Part shown: positions 11,291 through 21,477 of the stretch, in pieces
Layout of the letters: each line of letters starts with the position of its first letter
Position numbering within the stretch: position 1 is the stretch's first letter
Origin: Sialis fuliginosa
Lineage: Eukaryota; Arthropoda; Insecta; Megaloptera; Sialidae
Direction of reading: 5' to 3'
DNA length: 64,000 bases
Assembly: GCA_961205875.1 (NCBI GenBank)
Contig: OY540809.1
Span: forward strand, 20,348,267-20,412,266
Made by a program: the position numbers and the translations under genes
Notes under the pieces: model-generated
Databases searched by the model: none
Told to the model about the DNA's origin: nothing
The model's input: the letters and a program-made list of their open reading frames with translations, nothing else

Positions 11291-11866
11291 AGGTACTGGC
11301 ACCAATCTTGAATCATACTCTAGTGTAGGATTCTTGTTTAATTAAATGTACTAAATTAGAAATATTTGTTGATATTTGATAACTGTCATTACTGAATCAT
11401 AATCTATAGATACTTAACCCTTTGAATCCGAGTGTTCGGTATACCGGCCTGTTGATTTCAGGGTTTAAAAGGTTAGCTATAAAACAGCTTAATTTTTATG
11501 ACAATGGGTGTTAAAATAGTGGCCGTGGACATTTAAACTAATTATTAGCGTAATTAATTAATTAATTATTATTATATTATCAAAGCATCTGCTTTACATT
11601 GTTTCAAATTGTACTATTCTTTATTTTATAACTTTTGTGTCGAAGTACTTCACATCATTAGCAAGTATCCATCATTAGGTGCCCATTATTAGTATTACTT
11701 TAGTGGAGAAAAAAATAAACAAAATTAGATGCTGATGCTATAATTTAAAAAATTGATTGAATAAAGAGGTAATTGTTTTATTAGTAATATGAGTTCATAA
11801 GAATTACAAAAAAACCCATCAATCTCAAAAAACTGTATATCTTTCTCTTAAAGGGGCCTAATATCA
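11291..11866 (+). mobile_element. TIR element A, copy 2
   Basis: The left end AGGTACTGGCACCA is intact; the right end has lost most of its inverted repeat. TA flanks both sides, and unit 1 of the surrounding tandem duplication gives the empty site (AACAATACTACATTA). A 55-bp miniature element sits at 11418-11472. Confidence 0.75.
11418..11472 (+). mobile_element. 55-bp TTAA-flanked miniature insertion
   Basis: Compared with copy 4 of A (CACTTAACTATAAAACAG), this copy has 55 extra bases between TTAA and TTAG. The ends CCCTTTGAATCC and GGGTTTAAAAGG are imperfect inverted repeats. TTAA target with a CCY terminus is piggyBac-like, and the insert is unusually small. Confidence 0.6.
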
Positions 11867-11921
11867 TACTACATTATTTTATTTCATTTAGGAAGCAATA
11901 GATTGGCCAACACTTTTTAAC

Positions 11922-12200
11922 AGTGTAAGTCGCGGCATGTTTGTTTGCTTGACGTTGTTGTATTCGCGAATGTTTGCTCGCGATGAGATATGATTGTTTG
12001 GATAAGAATCACGTATGAACTTTAGATTGGCTGCCTCTGTTTTTGTTATTGATTGGGATACAGGTATATATATTCGGGAGTAATTCTGTTACAACTCTTT
12101 TTTATCTAAACTAGTTTTTGTTTTTGAAGATGTTTCATCTGATCATATTGGTTTTTGCTTACAGTTGAACTTCTATGCATCGAGAATTTGAAAAAAAAAT
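11922..12200. other. Unassigned, mildly GC-richer
   Basis: Contains ATTCGCGAATGTTTGCTCGC and a TATA-like ACAGGTATATATATTCGGG stretch. It could be part of an unrecognised repeat such as an LTR, but no terminal duplication was found. Confidence 0.35.
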
Positions 12201-12870
12201 AGTACAACATCCGGTGTTACCGGGGATAAAAATTTAATCTATTAAACATTGTTTTCACTTTAGCTAACTAAGGTACTGGCACTAGTCTTAGATATGACCT
12301 CAGTATGGCTATTTTTTAATTAAATGTACTGAATTAGAAATATTTGTTGATATTTGATTACTACCATTTCTGAATATTAATCTATATACATTTAACTGTC
12401 TTACAGCGTGATTTGATGACAATGACTTATCATTTTGTAATCGTTAGCAAGTGTCCATCACTGCGTGCTCATTACTGGTTTTACTTTATCCATTACTGGA
12501 GAAAAACATAAATAAAATAAAAAGCTATAATTTAAAAAACAAACTATGTTTTCGGACTTTGGTAATTAAATTGATTATATAAAGAGTCACTTGTTTTATT
12601 TGTTATTTGAGTTCATGAGAATTACAAAAAATAAGCCCATCAATCACAAAAACAATAAACCTTGCTATTATAGCGGCCATAACTGGTGCCATTACCTTAT
12701 TTACGCAGCGCACGCGAAGATACGTCCCTAACAAAATATCCACATATTATACATTTAACTGTCCTCGTGAAACACTCTATCCGTTAGTGAAAACTGGAAT
12801 AAAATCTGTTCAGTAGTTACTGAGAAAATCGTGCACAAACAGACGCGGCGAAGAACTTTGTTTTATACTA
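12201..12870 (-). mobile_element. Helitron-type repeat F, copy 2, split by A3
   Basis: 12201-12268 and 12700-12870 join into one F copy in reverse orientation (CCGGTGTTACCGGGG at one end, GAACTTTGTTTTATACTA at the other). The junction GCTAAC-TA-TTTACGCAGCGCACGC equals the uninterrupted sequence of F copy 5 near 61580. Confidence 0.8.
12271..12697 (+). mobile_element. TIR element A, copy 3 (internally deleted)
   Basis: Ends AGGTACTGGCAC and GTGCCATTACCT with TA at 12269-12270 and 12698-12699. The 427-bp length reflects loss of about 100 bp between GATTTGATGACAAT and GACTTATCATTTTG. The F empty site confirms precise TA duplication. Confidence 0.85.
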
Positions 12871-13289
12871 TGCATAGATTATGTAAATGCAGGTTGACAA
12901 TCGATTAAAGATGAAATTTATAAAAATATAATTTGTATAAAAAATCGTTTTTATTTAAATTTTTGCATTATGTATATATGATCAAAACATTGACGTAAGC
13001 CAGACTAATTACTTATGCGAGGTCGTATGTGGTCGACGGGCCACGTCCGGCTAGGGTATATTACATTTAGAATTCAATAAATCAATTATTTTAGAGTTAA
13101 TATATATCTCATGGTGTTCAAATGACGACTTTAAATAAAATGTTTTTGCAGTCGAAATTTTTTTCATTGGGGTTATTCTTGGATGTGTTCAGAGTGTTTT
13201 TCTATACAAATTTAAAAAATCCATTGGGCAGTTTTGGAAAAAAATCTAAAAACATTTTTTTAGAAAATTTTTCAACATAAATTAATACA
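12871..13289. other. AT-rich, no feature seen
   Basis: A short GC-rich patch GGTCGACGGGCCACGTCCGG (13033-13052) stands out but has no interpretation. Confidence 0.45.
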
Positions 13290-13725
13290 TAATTAACATA
13301 ATTAATACATAATGACAGCTGTAATAAATATATTTATAAGTATATATACAGGATGATCCGGTTTGGGATACAGATATTTTAAGAGCTGATTCCTTGGCTT
13401 ATTGTGAGTAAAAAATTGTACGGGAAAATGGGGTCTATCTTTAACCCTCTGAGTTACAAGGTGTTTAAAAACTTCCTTCAAAACAGTACTTACAAACAAA
13501 GATTATCTCATAACTTCCAAAGTAACGTAACTAGAGCAACCACAATGAGTCAGTTTCATAGGTAATTAACTAACGTATTTTTCAGTATTAGCGTTATTGC
13601 TAGCCGTGTTTCCAGTTCAGCGTTATTGTTCATTAAAGTAAAAATATATGTTTATTTTTTTGAAAATTTTTATGAAATGACAATTTACCCCAAAAGTACT
13701 ATAATATGTGGTATTTTTTATTATT
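13290..13725 (+). repeat. Repeat J, copy 1
   Basis: Matches 60370-60720 in the same orientation, including a 76-base block identical in both copies (13494-13569 and 60488-60563). Flanking parts (GATTCCTTGGCTTATTGTGA, ATTGCTAGCCGTGTTTCCAG) differ at scattered sites. Class not recognised. Confidence 0.75.
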
Positions 13726-14249
13726 ATTTTGGTGTGTCATAATGTTACCTACAAATTCACTATACCAAGTTTGGACCTGAGTCTTAGTTTTCCCGTTATA
13801 AAATCTAAATCATACCCAAAGTGACTATTTTGCTACCTACCCTATTAAATGAGTGATAATTTTGTTGTTGTTAATAATTACATAATTTTATTGTTAATGT
13901 TAATTTACATAATTTTAAAACCAACAAAGGAATTTTCAATAAACTGTGATTATTAACTCTGCCTATAATATGTATAATATAATTTCTTGTTAAAATGTGT
14001 GTATTTATATATTTTTATTGTTACAGGTACGTGGTTTCAACTTTGATGACAGTTTTTATAAGGTATGTAAATATGAATAAATAAAAAAATAAAAATTAAT
14101 CCAGCAGCGTTAATGACCATGTCGAAAAATCGTTTGCATGTTTTCCAAAAAAAGAACAAAAATATTTAGCAAAGTTCATTTATGATTGATTTTTGTAATA
14201 TATAAAAAAATTCGGCAAAAACGTATTTCTTATAAATGTAATGAATACT
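13726..14249. other. AT-rich, no feature seen
   Basis: No coding signal and no repeat partner noticed. Confidence 0.5.
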
Positions 14250-15243
14250 GACAAAAATGACATTTCTTATGGGAAATGATTTACGGTGAAAATCGTAAAA
14301 TTTTTGATATGTTGTAGTTTATGTGATGCTGATCAAAAGCTCTCACAGGCATAACTTCGAAAAATGAGCCGTTTCGAAGATAACATTTTTTTAAAGATGA
14401 AAAATTGAAATGAATGTTTTATTTAAATTTTTATTCTTTTAACACTTTAAGTTAGTAATAACATCAGTATTTTCGTTATATTACTAGAATACTAAATCTT
14501 AATTTTAGTTTTTTTTAGCGATTAGCACTATTTATTTTCATCATTAGATATTTAAATACATTAAAATAAACTATAAGATACTATACAAGTTTTGAGGTTT
14601 TTACGGTGATCTGGATATGGATCTTGGCTTCTGGATATAAGTTGCGTCACACATTGCAGTGGGCATCTTCAGTGATCTTCTAAAATGCACTTTTAAAAGA
14701 GCCCTGATGGTCACACAACGTGACGAAACGTTGGTCGATAACACGAGCAAATTGATGCGGCTTACACCCGGAAGCCAAGATCCATATAATATATTAAATA
14801 AAATTATCTGTATAAAAATCTCAAATTACTTGTTAATCAGACTGCATTCATTTTCATATTTTTTTTTTTGTAACACAGTGAACCATCATAATTTATATAC
14901 TTAATAGTCAGCTTTGTATACTCGATCACTACAAGTTGTTTACTTACCAAATCAATAAAATGAATAATTATATTTTTTACCATAGTAATATCATTTATTA
15001 TAACTCACCTCAGAAACGCCATTAGCTAAAAATTTAAATAGCGAAAAAGCATTAAAAAAGAAATGCTTAAATAAAACTTTAATGTCAATTTTTCTTCTGT
15101 AAAAATTTTTATCGCCGAAATGGCTCATTTTTCGAAATTTTCTGTATCGAACTTTTGATCAGCATCATATAAACTACAACATATCATGAATTTAGCGATT
15201 TTCACCGAAAACCATTTTCCATAAGAAAAAATTACATTTCGTG
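14250..15243 (+). mobile_element. Foldback element K, about 1 kb
   Basis: Left arm 14255-14400 (CATTTCTTATGGGAAATGAT, GGTGAAAATCG, GATATGTTGTAGTTTATGTG, CGAAAAATGAGCC) returns in reverse at 15105-15240 (GGCTCATTTTTCG, CATATAAACTACAACATATC, CGATTTTCACC). The arms are about 150 bp and diverged. Repeat L1 lies inside. Exact ends and target duplication are unclear. Confidence 0.7.
14613..14786 (+). repeat. Repeat L, copy 1, inverted termini
   Basis: Ends GGATCTTGGCTTCTGG and CCGGAAGCCAAGATCC are inverted. The interior carries CACACATTGCAGTGGGCATC and GACGAAACGTTGGTCGATAA. A related copy is at 22849. It is nested within K. Confidence 0.65.
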
Positions 15244-16074
15244 TATCATAATCTTAATTAAAACTTGATGAAAATCATGAATATTTCTTTTAAAACTATA
15301 ACAAGTTCTTAGTTTTAATTATATTTTTTATGCTAATCTTGTTTCATAGTTCATGTTTTGTAGAATTACAAAGAAAACAAAATTGAGTTGCAAACTTTTC
15401 AAGCATGATACAGCATAATATTTTGTATGAAAACAAAACTTAAATCATGCATATTATTCACCAACCTGTTATGTACCAAAAATATTTTTTCTTTCTCAAA
15501 TTTGAATATTTTTAACTCTTGATCAGTTTTATACTCTATTTTACAAAGCCCTATTAATCTAATTCAGTGTTGAACATTTAAAAATTAAGGTTATTCGATC
15601 ATTAGAGCAATGTATTGATTAAAATCAAAAATTTTTAATATGATACTATTGTGGATAATTTATACATATATTTTACTAATATTAAAAAATAATATTGGAA
15701 GTATGGTATTTGGCTAATAAGATATTAAAAATAGAGTTTTTAATACACGGTAAATGAGAGATCTCGTTGGAAGTGCTTTATTTATTGAAATTCTACACAA
15801 AAATTTTATACAGAGACTTTTTAAACACTGATTATTCGAAACTTGAACCTTTAAAAATACTATAAAAATTATAAAACACACACATTCACGTATAGTTTCA
15901 GAACCAGATTTATTGAAAGTAATGAAAAACTAGAAATACCAACACTTCCATGACAGCGTCTTGTAAAAATAAAAATTAAAAATAAAAATATCAGGCAAAC
16001 AACGTGTGCAAATGCAATAACTATAGTTGGTAAGGCCATAGTATATATTAAAGATATAGTCTATAATATGTACT
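15244..16074. other. AT-rich, no feature seen
   Basis: Only a short hairpin (ATTAAAAATAGAGTTTTTAAT near 15725) was noticed. Confidence 0.5.
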
Positions 16075-16190
16075 GTGGTGTTATTGATTTTCAGTATTAA
16101 TCAATGACCCAGAATGTATGGGGCCACTTCGACCAGTGGGTCCTTTGCTTTGATTTATATCTCGTTTGTTTTTGTTCTTAATTTTTACCT
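16075..16190 (+). repeat. Dispersed repeat, partner at 52634-52765
   Basis: TTTTCAGTATTAATCAATGA, GTATGGGGCCACTT and TTTGTTCTTAATTTTTACC match 52655-52760. The following 16195-16320 is GC-rich (CGTCCGCCGCCCC, CCCCGAGCGGTCACC) and resembles gene-poor repeat ends rather than coding DNA. Confidence 0.5.
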
Positions 16191-16319
16191 AAAAAAATCT
16201 ACTAGAATTCAAGCTAAATTTTTCTTCATGTGGCCGTCCGCCGCCCCTTCTAAACTGACACCCCGAGCGGTCACCCAGCCTCGCTCCCTAAAGCCAGCAT
16301 TGCTGTTATACATTAGCAA

Positions 16320-16623
16320 AATAAGCAACGAAATTTAATAAATATAAAAATTTTAAACATCAACCATTCTTTTTTCCAAAGCTTACTTGACATATTTAAT
16401 ATTACACGAGTGATTGTTGTAGTTTTGGCTGACGTCTCGACTAACAATAAACATATTTTAGTTTTCCATGGCAATTGTGATTTTTATTCAATACTGAATA
16501 AAATGCGTTATAATTATCTTTGTTATGAATTTTATTATCGAAAATACGAAAAGCTTTGTGATTATTTTTTAAAGAAAAATTGTTCAACGATTTCAAAATT
16601 TTCATTCGATCTTTCTTTTTATA
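16320..16623. other. AT-rich, no feature seen
   Basis: A frame open for 85 codons (16410-16667) starts at GTG and has no recognised motif; treated as chance. Confidence 0.4.
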
Positions 16624-16624
16624 G

Positions 16625-16661
16625 TCGGTTTAGTATTAATACGTGTTTAATACTAAACCGA
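16625..16661. repeat. Perfect 15-bp hairpin
   Basis: TCGGTTTAGTATTAA at 16625-16639 is repeated exactly in reverse at 16647-16661 with a 7-base loop. One arm plus loop (ATCGGTTTAGTATTAATAC) recurs at 52634, near the partner of the repeat at 16075, so it is probably part of the same mobile unit. Confidence 0.6.
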
Positions 16662-16905
16662 TTATAAAATTTGTATCACAATGGGTTCTCAAAATATTAA
16701 ATAAAAACTAATTTTAGAAAAAATATTTCAAAATCTGTAGCTCCTTCGGGAAATTTTTTTTTCAATGTCCGTAATTTAGACATTTTTGTTTATAAGTATA
16801 TTATTATAAAAAAAACACTTATTGACCTTATAATTACAATCATGTTTCAATTAAAATTTTTGCTAATAAAATTTTGTTATATCGTATATTATAACGTATA
16901 TTATT
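16662..16905. other. AT-rich, no feature seen
   Basis: No coding signal or repeat partner noticed. Confidence 0.5.
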
Positions 16906-17030
16906 TATGAATTTCTTAGTAGAAAGCAGTAATAAAATTTAAAAATTCCTGAAAAATCCGGCCGGAATTTGCTTATTCCGGCAGGAACCGGATTTGGAAT
17001 AAAATCGTGAATTCCGGCACAGCCCTACTT
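16906..17030 (+). repeat. Repeat Y, copy 1 (hAT-like end)
   Basis: Matches 56901-57025 (TAGTAGAAAGCAGTAATAAA, CCGGCCGGAATTTG, TAAAATCGTGAATTCCGGC). The end reads AATTCCGGCACAGCCCTA; the reverse, TAGGGCTGTGCCGGAATT, is a terminus of the hAT type with short CCGGAATTCC-like motifs just inside. Confidence 0.55.
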
Positions 17031-17031
17031 A

Positions 17032-17107
17032 AGACCGAATTGCATTGCCGCTTTACATTACCATATACTCGTTATCACTCATTGTTTCACCACTTCCACC
17101 ATCTAGT
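17032..17107 (+). repeat. Short repeat X, partner at 53805-53880
   Basis: AGACCGAATTGCATTGCCG, TTTACATTACCATATACTCG and TTCACCACTTCCACCA match the later copy with scattered changes. It directly abuts Y here. Confidence 0.6.
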
Positions 17108-18044
17108 TTGTTCGTTCGTTCAAAGACACTTTGGAAAGTGAGCTTTTGAATATTAATTTTAAGATGTTTATACATCATTTAAGCCAATAAAAAAATAAAA
17201 AATATAATATAATACATTAGATGTAACCCCTTAAAAGAGTGGTTTAAGCATGTTAAAGTTCTAAATGAATCTCTACTATTTTGTAGAGTTGATCGTTTTG
17301 GCGTGAGGACATTTATTTAACCCTTTCCCTTTTAAACTAATGTAATCAGTGATTCTAATAAAGCCATGCACTCATACATAAAATAGTTGTTGAAAACCTA
17401 TGTATAGTATTTATAAATAATGAAAACCAATTTTCCGCGCACAATTCAAAAATAAATTTCAATTACGTTTCCGGTAATTGTGTTTTGTGTTGTAGTGTTT
17501 TATACACACATTTGTAGGTTCGTGAAATATAAATCTGTTTGAAAAGGAAAAGTCGCAACACTAAATAATTAAAATTAAATTAAAATGGTTAATCCCAAGT
17601 TGTTGGTGCAAATGCTTCAACTGTTTCTAAAGACAATTGTGTCTATTTCAAACAAATCTCGGTTATTTTCCTTTAGAAAACGTCAAAATGGTATTGGAGT
17701 TCAAATTTAAAGTACTTTAAATTGTTAAACAGACAATGTCAATTGATTATTTTTGGCATGAATAACGTCTAATGTTTTACGCCAGATACTGGGTGGGCAT
17801 TTCAGAAACTTGATGTAACGCTCTGAGATCAGTTTGCGCGCTATAATCAGTATATGTATCTCGACACTCAGAGCAGCTATCGCCCAGGTTTTGATCTCAA
17901 ATTATAGATCTCGATTAGATCTACGTAATACAAGCCTACTATTAGATTTACTAGTTTTTATGAATGAAAAACTTCATATAATAAAAAAAAAATCGTATTT
18001 CTACGATTGCGATTTAGTCCAATCAAATTAGAAATTTCCTATAG
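17108..18044. other. AT-rich, no feature seen
   Basis: About 900 bp upstream of the candidate exon. No repeat partner noticed. If the exon at 18045 is real this would be intron. Confidence 0.4.
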
Positions 18045-18281
18045 ATGACAAATGGAATTAATATTCGCCGTAATTATTTTAGCGCCAATCGATGGCAAAT
18101 GATGCCCTTAATAAAATATAAAAAATACAAGCGAAATAATATTTTTGGCTCAAATCAACGTTTCTACAAGTGCAAGGAGTCACAAAGCTGTATAGAAAGT
18201 TTTGCCTATCCCCTTCGAAGGTGTGAGAGGTTCTATTGTTTTCTTTTTCATACAAAATCTACCAATTTTATGAAAAATAAC
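18045..18281 (+). CDS. Candidate internal exon, FLYWCH-like zinc finger (partial)
   Basis: A 237-base block, exactly 79 codons, lies between an acceptor-like AAATTTCCTATAG and a donor CGTAAGTATT that matches the consensus from +1 to +6. Codon 1 happens to be ATG; the frame continues past the donor to 18332. Residues 12-52 follow the spacing of a FLYWCH zinc finger: aromatic start (YF), Y-x-x-Y near residues 25-28, then RFYKCKESQSC at 39-49, with two cysteines six apart. The final paired histidines of the family are not clear. Lepidopteran mod(mdg4) genes carry many alternative FLYWCH exons, so a stray exon or pseudo-exon is possible. Codon use is less AT-biased than the neighbours. What is seen is the open frame and splice-like sites; the family assignment is a by-eye inference and could be chance. 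Confidence 0.35.
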
Positions 18282-18332
18282 GTAAGTATTTCGGGATACT
18301 TTTTTTCAGATAGATTTTTGTCGATTGGCTAA

Positions 18333-19050
18333 GTTATAATCATTATAATATTGTTAAAACATTTTTACATGCGTACGTTGATTATTGATTGAAAAAAAAT
18401 CTAGTATTGATGTACACTTTCAATTTAATTAATAATACATTATTTTTATAAAATACCCCCTTTCCATTCTATGTGATGGGAGAAAATGCAATTTGTCCTG
18501 TCATCAAAAAATATATATTGCTTAAGCTTAATTTATATTAAATTACAAATGATCATGCAGTAATCCGACCACATATGTCCAATAACCGAGAAATCAATGC
18601 ATAAACAAATTGATTTCGTGTGTGTTTGTGTGTGTGTGTGTGTGTGAGCGAGTATGTAGACGGTAGTTTCTCGTTGCATGGTCAATAACCGATGACATTT
18701 CTGTCATCACATAACGTATCGATCACCGCTAGACAGGTTTTCAATTATAATTTTAACTCAGCATAATGATTTAATGCAATTACCACAACAGTGTCACCGT
18801 GTCGAGACCATTTGGCGCGTGTGTGTGCGTGCGTGCGTAGGTGTGTGTACATATACATACATCAGTGGCGTATGTTTAGATTTATAAGAGAGTACTAATT
18901 TAATAATCAATACACTGTTAATTTTGCTTGATCAACCAAATTGGATGAATCGATGAAATCAGTCACTATAAAATTTCATCAAAATTTGTCGTAAGAATTC
19001 ATTAAAATTGATACTACTACTATCCAAAATTATCCATATAATAACTTTTT
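18333..19050. other. AT-rich with TG simple repeats
   Basis: A TG run lies at about 18618-18646 and a weaker one near 18818-18848. CAGTGGCGTATG at about 18862 looks like a lone hAT-type end. Nothing else was noticed. Confidence 0.5.
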
Positions 19051-19640
19051 TAATATATATAAATCTCAACGTCTGTCTGTCTGTCCGTGAGTGCGCTTAT
19101 AACTCGAGAACCACTTATCCGATTTACGTGTTTTTTTTTTAATTTATAGATATGTTCTCTGGTCAAGTTAAAGGATTTTGTTACGTTAGGTAACATAAGG
19201 AATAAGCAGGGATTTTGCCGCCAGCGCGCTCTTTTTCAATACGCGTCCTAAACCGTTAAATATTGAACAAAATAATGTAGGAATAAATTGTGTAGAATCA
19301 AAAGATCTCAATTAAAGTCCGCATTACCATATATCTAACTTTTATATTTAGGCCACAATGACTGCTTTTAAGTTACAAAGAAAATTAAAAATGTTACAGC
19401 GTCGAAGCGGGGTAGAGGTAACGATTTGCATGCGCTCAGTCGGCATTGGGACTCCCTCAGTTAGGCTGTTGTGTTTTGATCGTCAATTGTTTATTTTGTT
19501 TTCAATAATTAACTTTTAAATTTAAACAAAACAAAAAATATTTGTACTTTTTCGTGTTTGTACCTAATTCTATATTTTTCAAAAATCCTAAACAATAATT
19601 CCGTAGTCTACGTTAGTGAAGCCGCGTGGGCATAGCTAGT
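19051..19640 (+). mobile_element. Helitron-type repeat H, copy 1
   Basis: Head CTCAACGTCTGTCTGTCTGT, body AACCACTTATCCGATTT, GTTACGTTAGGTAACATAAG, CAGCGCGCTC, tail GGGCATAGCTAGT. Copies at 25688 and 47803 (plus) and 21478 (minus). Full copies start TCC after an A and end CTAG before a T, the Helitron rule. No Rep/helicase is present. Confidence 0.7.
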
Positions 19641-20621
19641 ACTATATTATAAATGCTGTCTCTCTGTATGTTTGTTTGTTACCTTTACACGGCTAAATTG
19701 CTGAACCGAGCTTGTTGAAATTCGGCAGGAAAATAGCTTGCATCCTGAGGAAGGACATTGGCTACTTTGTATTCAGAAAAATGTATTATATAAAAAATGA
19801 TCGTGTGACATTTGTACGCGCGAAGAGTTATACTTTTGACAATATACCGAGTGTTCCAGACCACCCGTCCACTATGTTTTACGCCCAAACTATTGAAGAT
19901 AGAGTTTTAAGAAAGAATTTCAGGAAAATATTTTCAACCCCCTAAAACCCCTTCTTGGGGGGTAGTTTGAGGGGTACATACCCGTTTCTCAGCAAAATCA
20001 AATGGAACAGTACATCCAAAAGTACATAATTTTAAAGATCATAAAAAAGTAAGAAACTTTTGTAAAAAAAAATTTTTCATACATTCAATTGTTTAGAAAA
20101 TATGGTAAGTGTTATTTTATACGAGACATATATCAAAAATGCAAAAGTTCAATTGGGGATAATTCAAAAATTTTAAATGGAATGATATATCAATTAGTAC
20201 TTCATCTTAAAAAAATATATTTAAATTAACAACCTTTGTTAAGAAAATTTTAAATTTTATTAATTTTTTTTTAAATTATATATATATTTTTAAATGTTAT
20301 TATGATTTTTAAAATGATGTACTTTTGGATATACCGTTCCATTTGATTTTGATGAGAAACGGGCATGTACCCCTCAAAATACCCCCCAAGGAGGGGTCTT
20401 AGGGGGTTCAAAATATTTTCCTGGAATTCTTTAAGATCGATATATATGTATAATACATTTTTTATCATAAAACTCTATCTTCAATAGTTTGGGCATAAAA
20501 CATAGTGGACGGGTGGTCTGGAACACCCGGTACTTATACGAATATACTATAACATAACAGAAATCTGTATTATTTATCTGCATTATTTACCTAACCTAAC
20601 AAATTGCGGGTAACAATTAGT
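19641..20621 (+). mobile_element. Helitron-type repeat G, copy 1, split by I
   Basis: Head TATTATAAATGCTGTCTC, body TTGCTGAACCGAGCTTGTTG and ATCCTGAGGAAGGACATTGG, tail TTGCGGGTAACAATTAG. Joined directly to the 3' end of H1. Element I interrupts it at 19845-20532. Confidence 0.8.
19845..20532 (+). mobile_element. Foldback element I, 688 bp, inside G
   Basis: Left arm from TACCGAGTGTTCCAGACCAC returns in reverse ending GTGGTCTGGAACACCCGGTA. Arms are about 180 bp and include CCCAAACTATTGAAGATAGA, a C/G-run motif (AACCCCCTAAAACCCCTTC) and TTTTGATTTTGCTGAG-type text. TA lies at both borders. The short open frames crossing its arms are read-through of the arms, not genes. Confidence 0.8.
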
Positions 20622-20920
20622 TTTTATAAATTCATAAATAATTCTTGAAAAGTCAAATCATCGCCTTCAATGATCGATGTTGACAATTTAATGTTTAAAT
20701 TATTCAATTTTGTTGATCAACTAAATTGAACCGCGTAAATGCAGCTTTAGATTAATCTATATTACGTATATTGTAGAAATTGTGAGTTTGATTGTTTATG
20801 TTTTTTTGATCAAACATTCACTTCCGGATCCCGGAAGTAACACAGACTATATATGTATAATTAATGTCACCAAGGGGTGAAAAAATGTTTAAAATGGTCG
20901 TCTGGTTTAATTATCCGTAC
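20622..20920. other. AT-rich, no feature seen
   Basis: A short inverted word CTTCCGGATCCCGGAAG (20821-20837) is noted; nothing else. Confidence 0.5.
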
Positions 20921-21125
20921 CCATACTAATATTTTAAATGCGAAAGTAACTGTTTCTCTGTCTGTTTATTACCTTTTTACGGCTAAACCGCTGAACCGAT
21001 CTTGATGAAATTTTGAATCAAGATAGCTTACATCCTTAGGAAGGATATACACTACTTTGTATCCTGAAAAATTGATTTAAAAAAATACAAATTCCATGCA
21101 GATGAAGTCGCGGGTAACAGCTAGT
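20921..21125 (+). mobile_element. Helitron-type repeat G, copy 2 (short form)
   Basis: Complete short form: CCATACTAATATTTTAAATG to GTCGCGGGTAACAGCTAGT. It lacks the 100-bp middle block with TGCACGCTAGATGTCAC seen in long forms. Confidence 0.85.
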
Positions 21126-21261
21126 GAAAATAAAATAATTAATGGTTGCAGTTTATACGAATCATATCGGCTTCTGAAATACGCATAGAACCTATCTACC
21201 CGATTCTAGTATTTATTGGTAAGACAGTGTAACAGATATGTGCATATGTATAAATGTATTT

Positions 21262-21392
21262 ATGTATTTAGCAGGGAGATAGCTTACATTCTGAGGAAGA
21301 ACATGCAGTACTGACTTTGTATCCCAAAAATTTCTTAATTGATAAATTCCGCGTGGAAAAAATCGCGACAAACGTCCGAATGGCGGCAGATA
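21262..21392 (+). mobile_element. Repeat G, fragment
   Basis: AGCAGGGAGATAGCTTACAT, CTGAGGAAGAACATG and TTCCGCGTGGAA match the middle and end of G. Both termini are missing. Confidence 0.65.
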
Positions 21393-21477
21393 TACTCCGA
21401 CGCGGCACTTCTTCACTTCGCGCGTTATTAATAATATTTTACCGTATAAAACTTATTTAAAGTTATTGCCTTAACTA

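Larger units (their letters stand above)
11073..11921 (+). repeat. Two-unit tandem duplication, second unit split by A2
   Basis: Unit 1 (11073-11195) starts CTCGCTAAAGAAGTT and includes TTTGAGGGTTGAAGGACTTT and AGGAAGCAGTGG. Unit 2 starts at 11196 with CTCGCTAAAGAAGTT, carries TTTGAAGGTTGAAAGATTTT, then is interrupted by A2 and resumes at 11869 with CTACATTATTTTATTTCATT and AGGAAGCAATAG. The duplication is older than the A insertion. Confidence 0.7.

Noticed and set aside
13440..13460. TTAACCCTCTGAG as a piggyBac-like end
   Set aside because: The same text lies inside repeat J copy 2 without TTAA, so it is part of J.
19685..19945. Overlapping frames on both strands near 19700-19945
   Set aside because: They cross from repeat G into element I; no domain and no conservation between copies.
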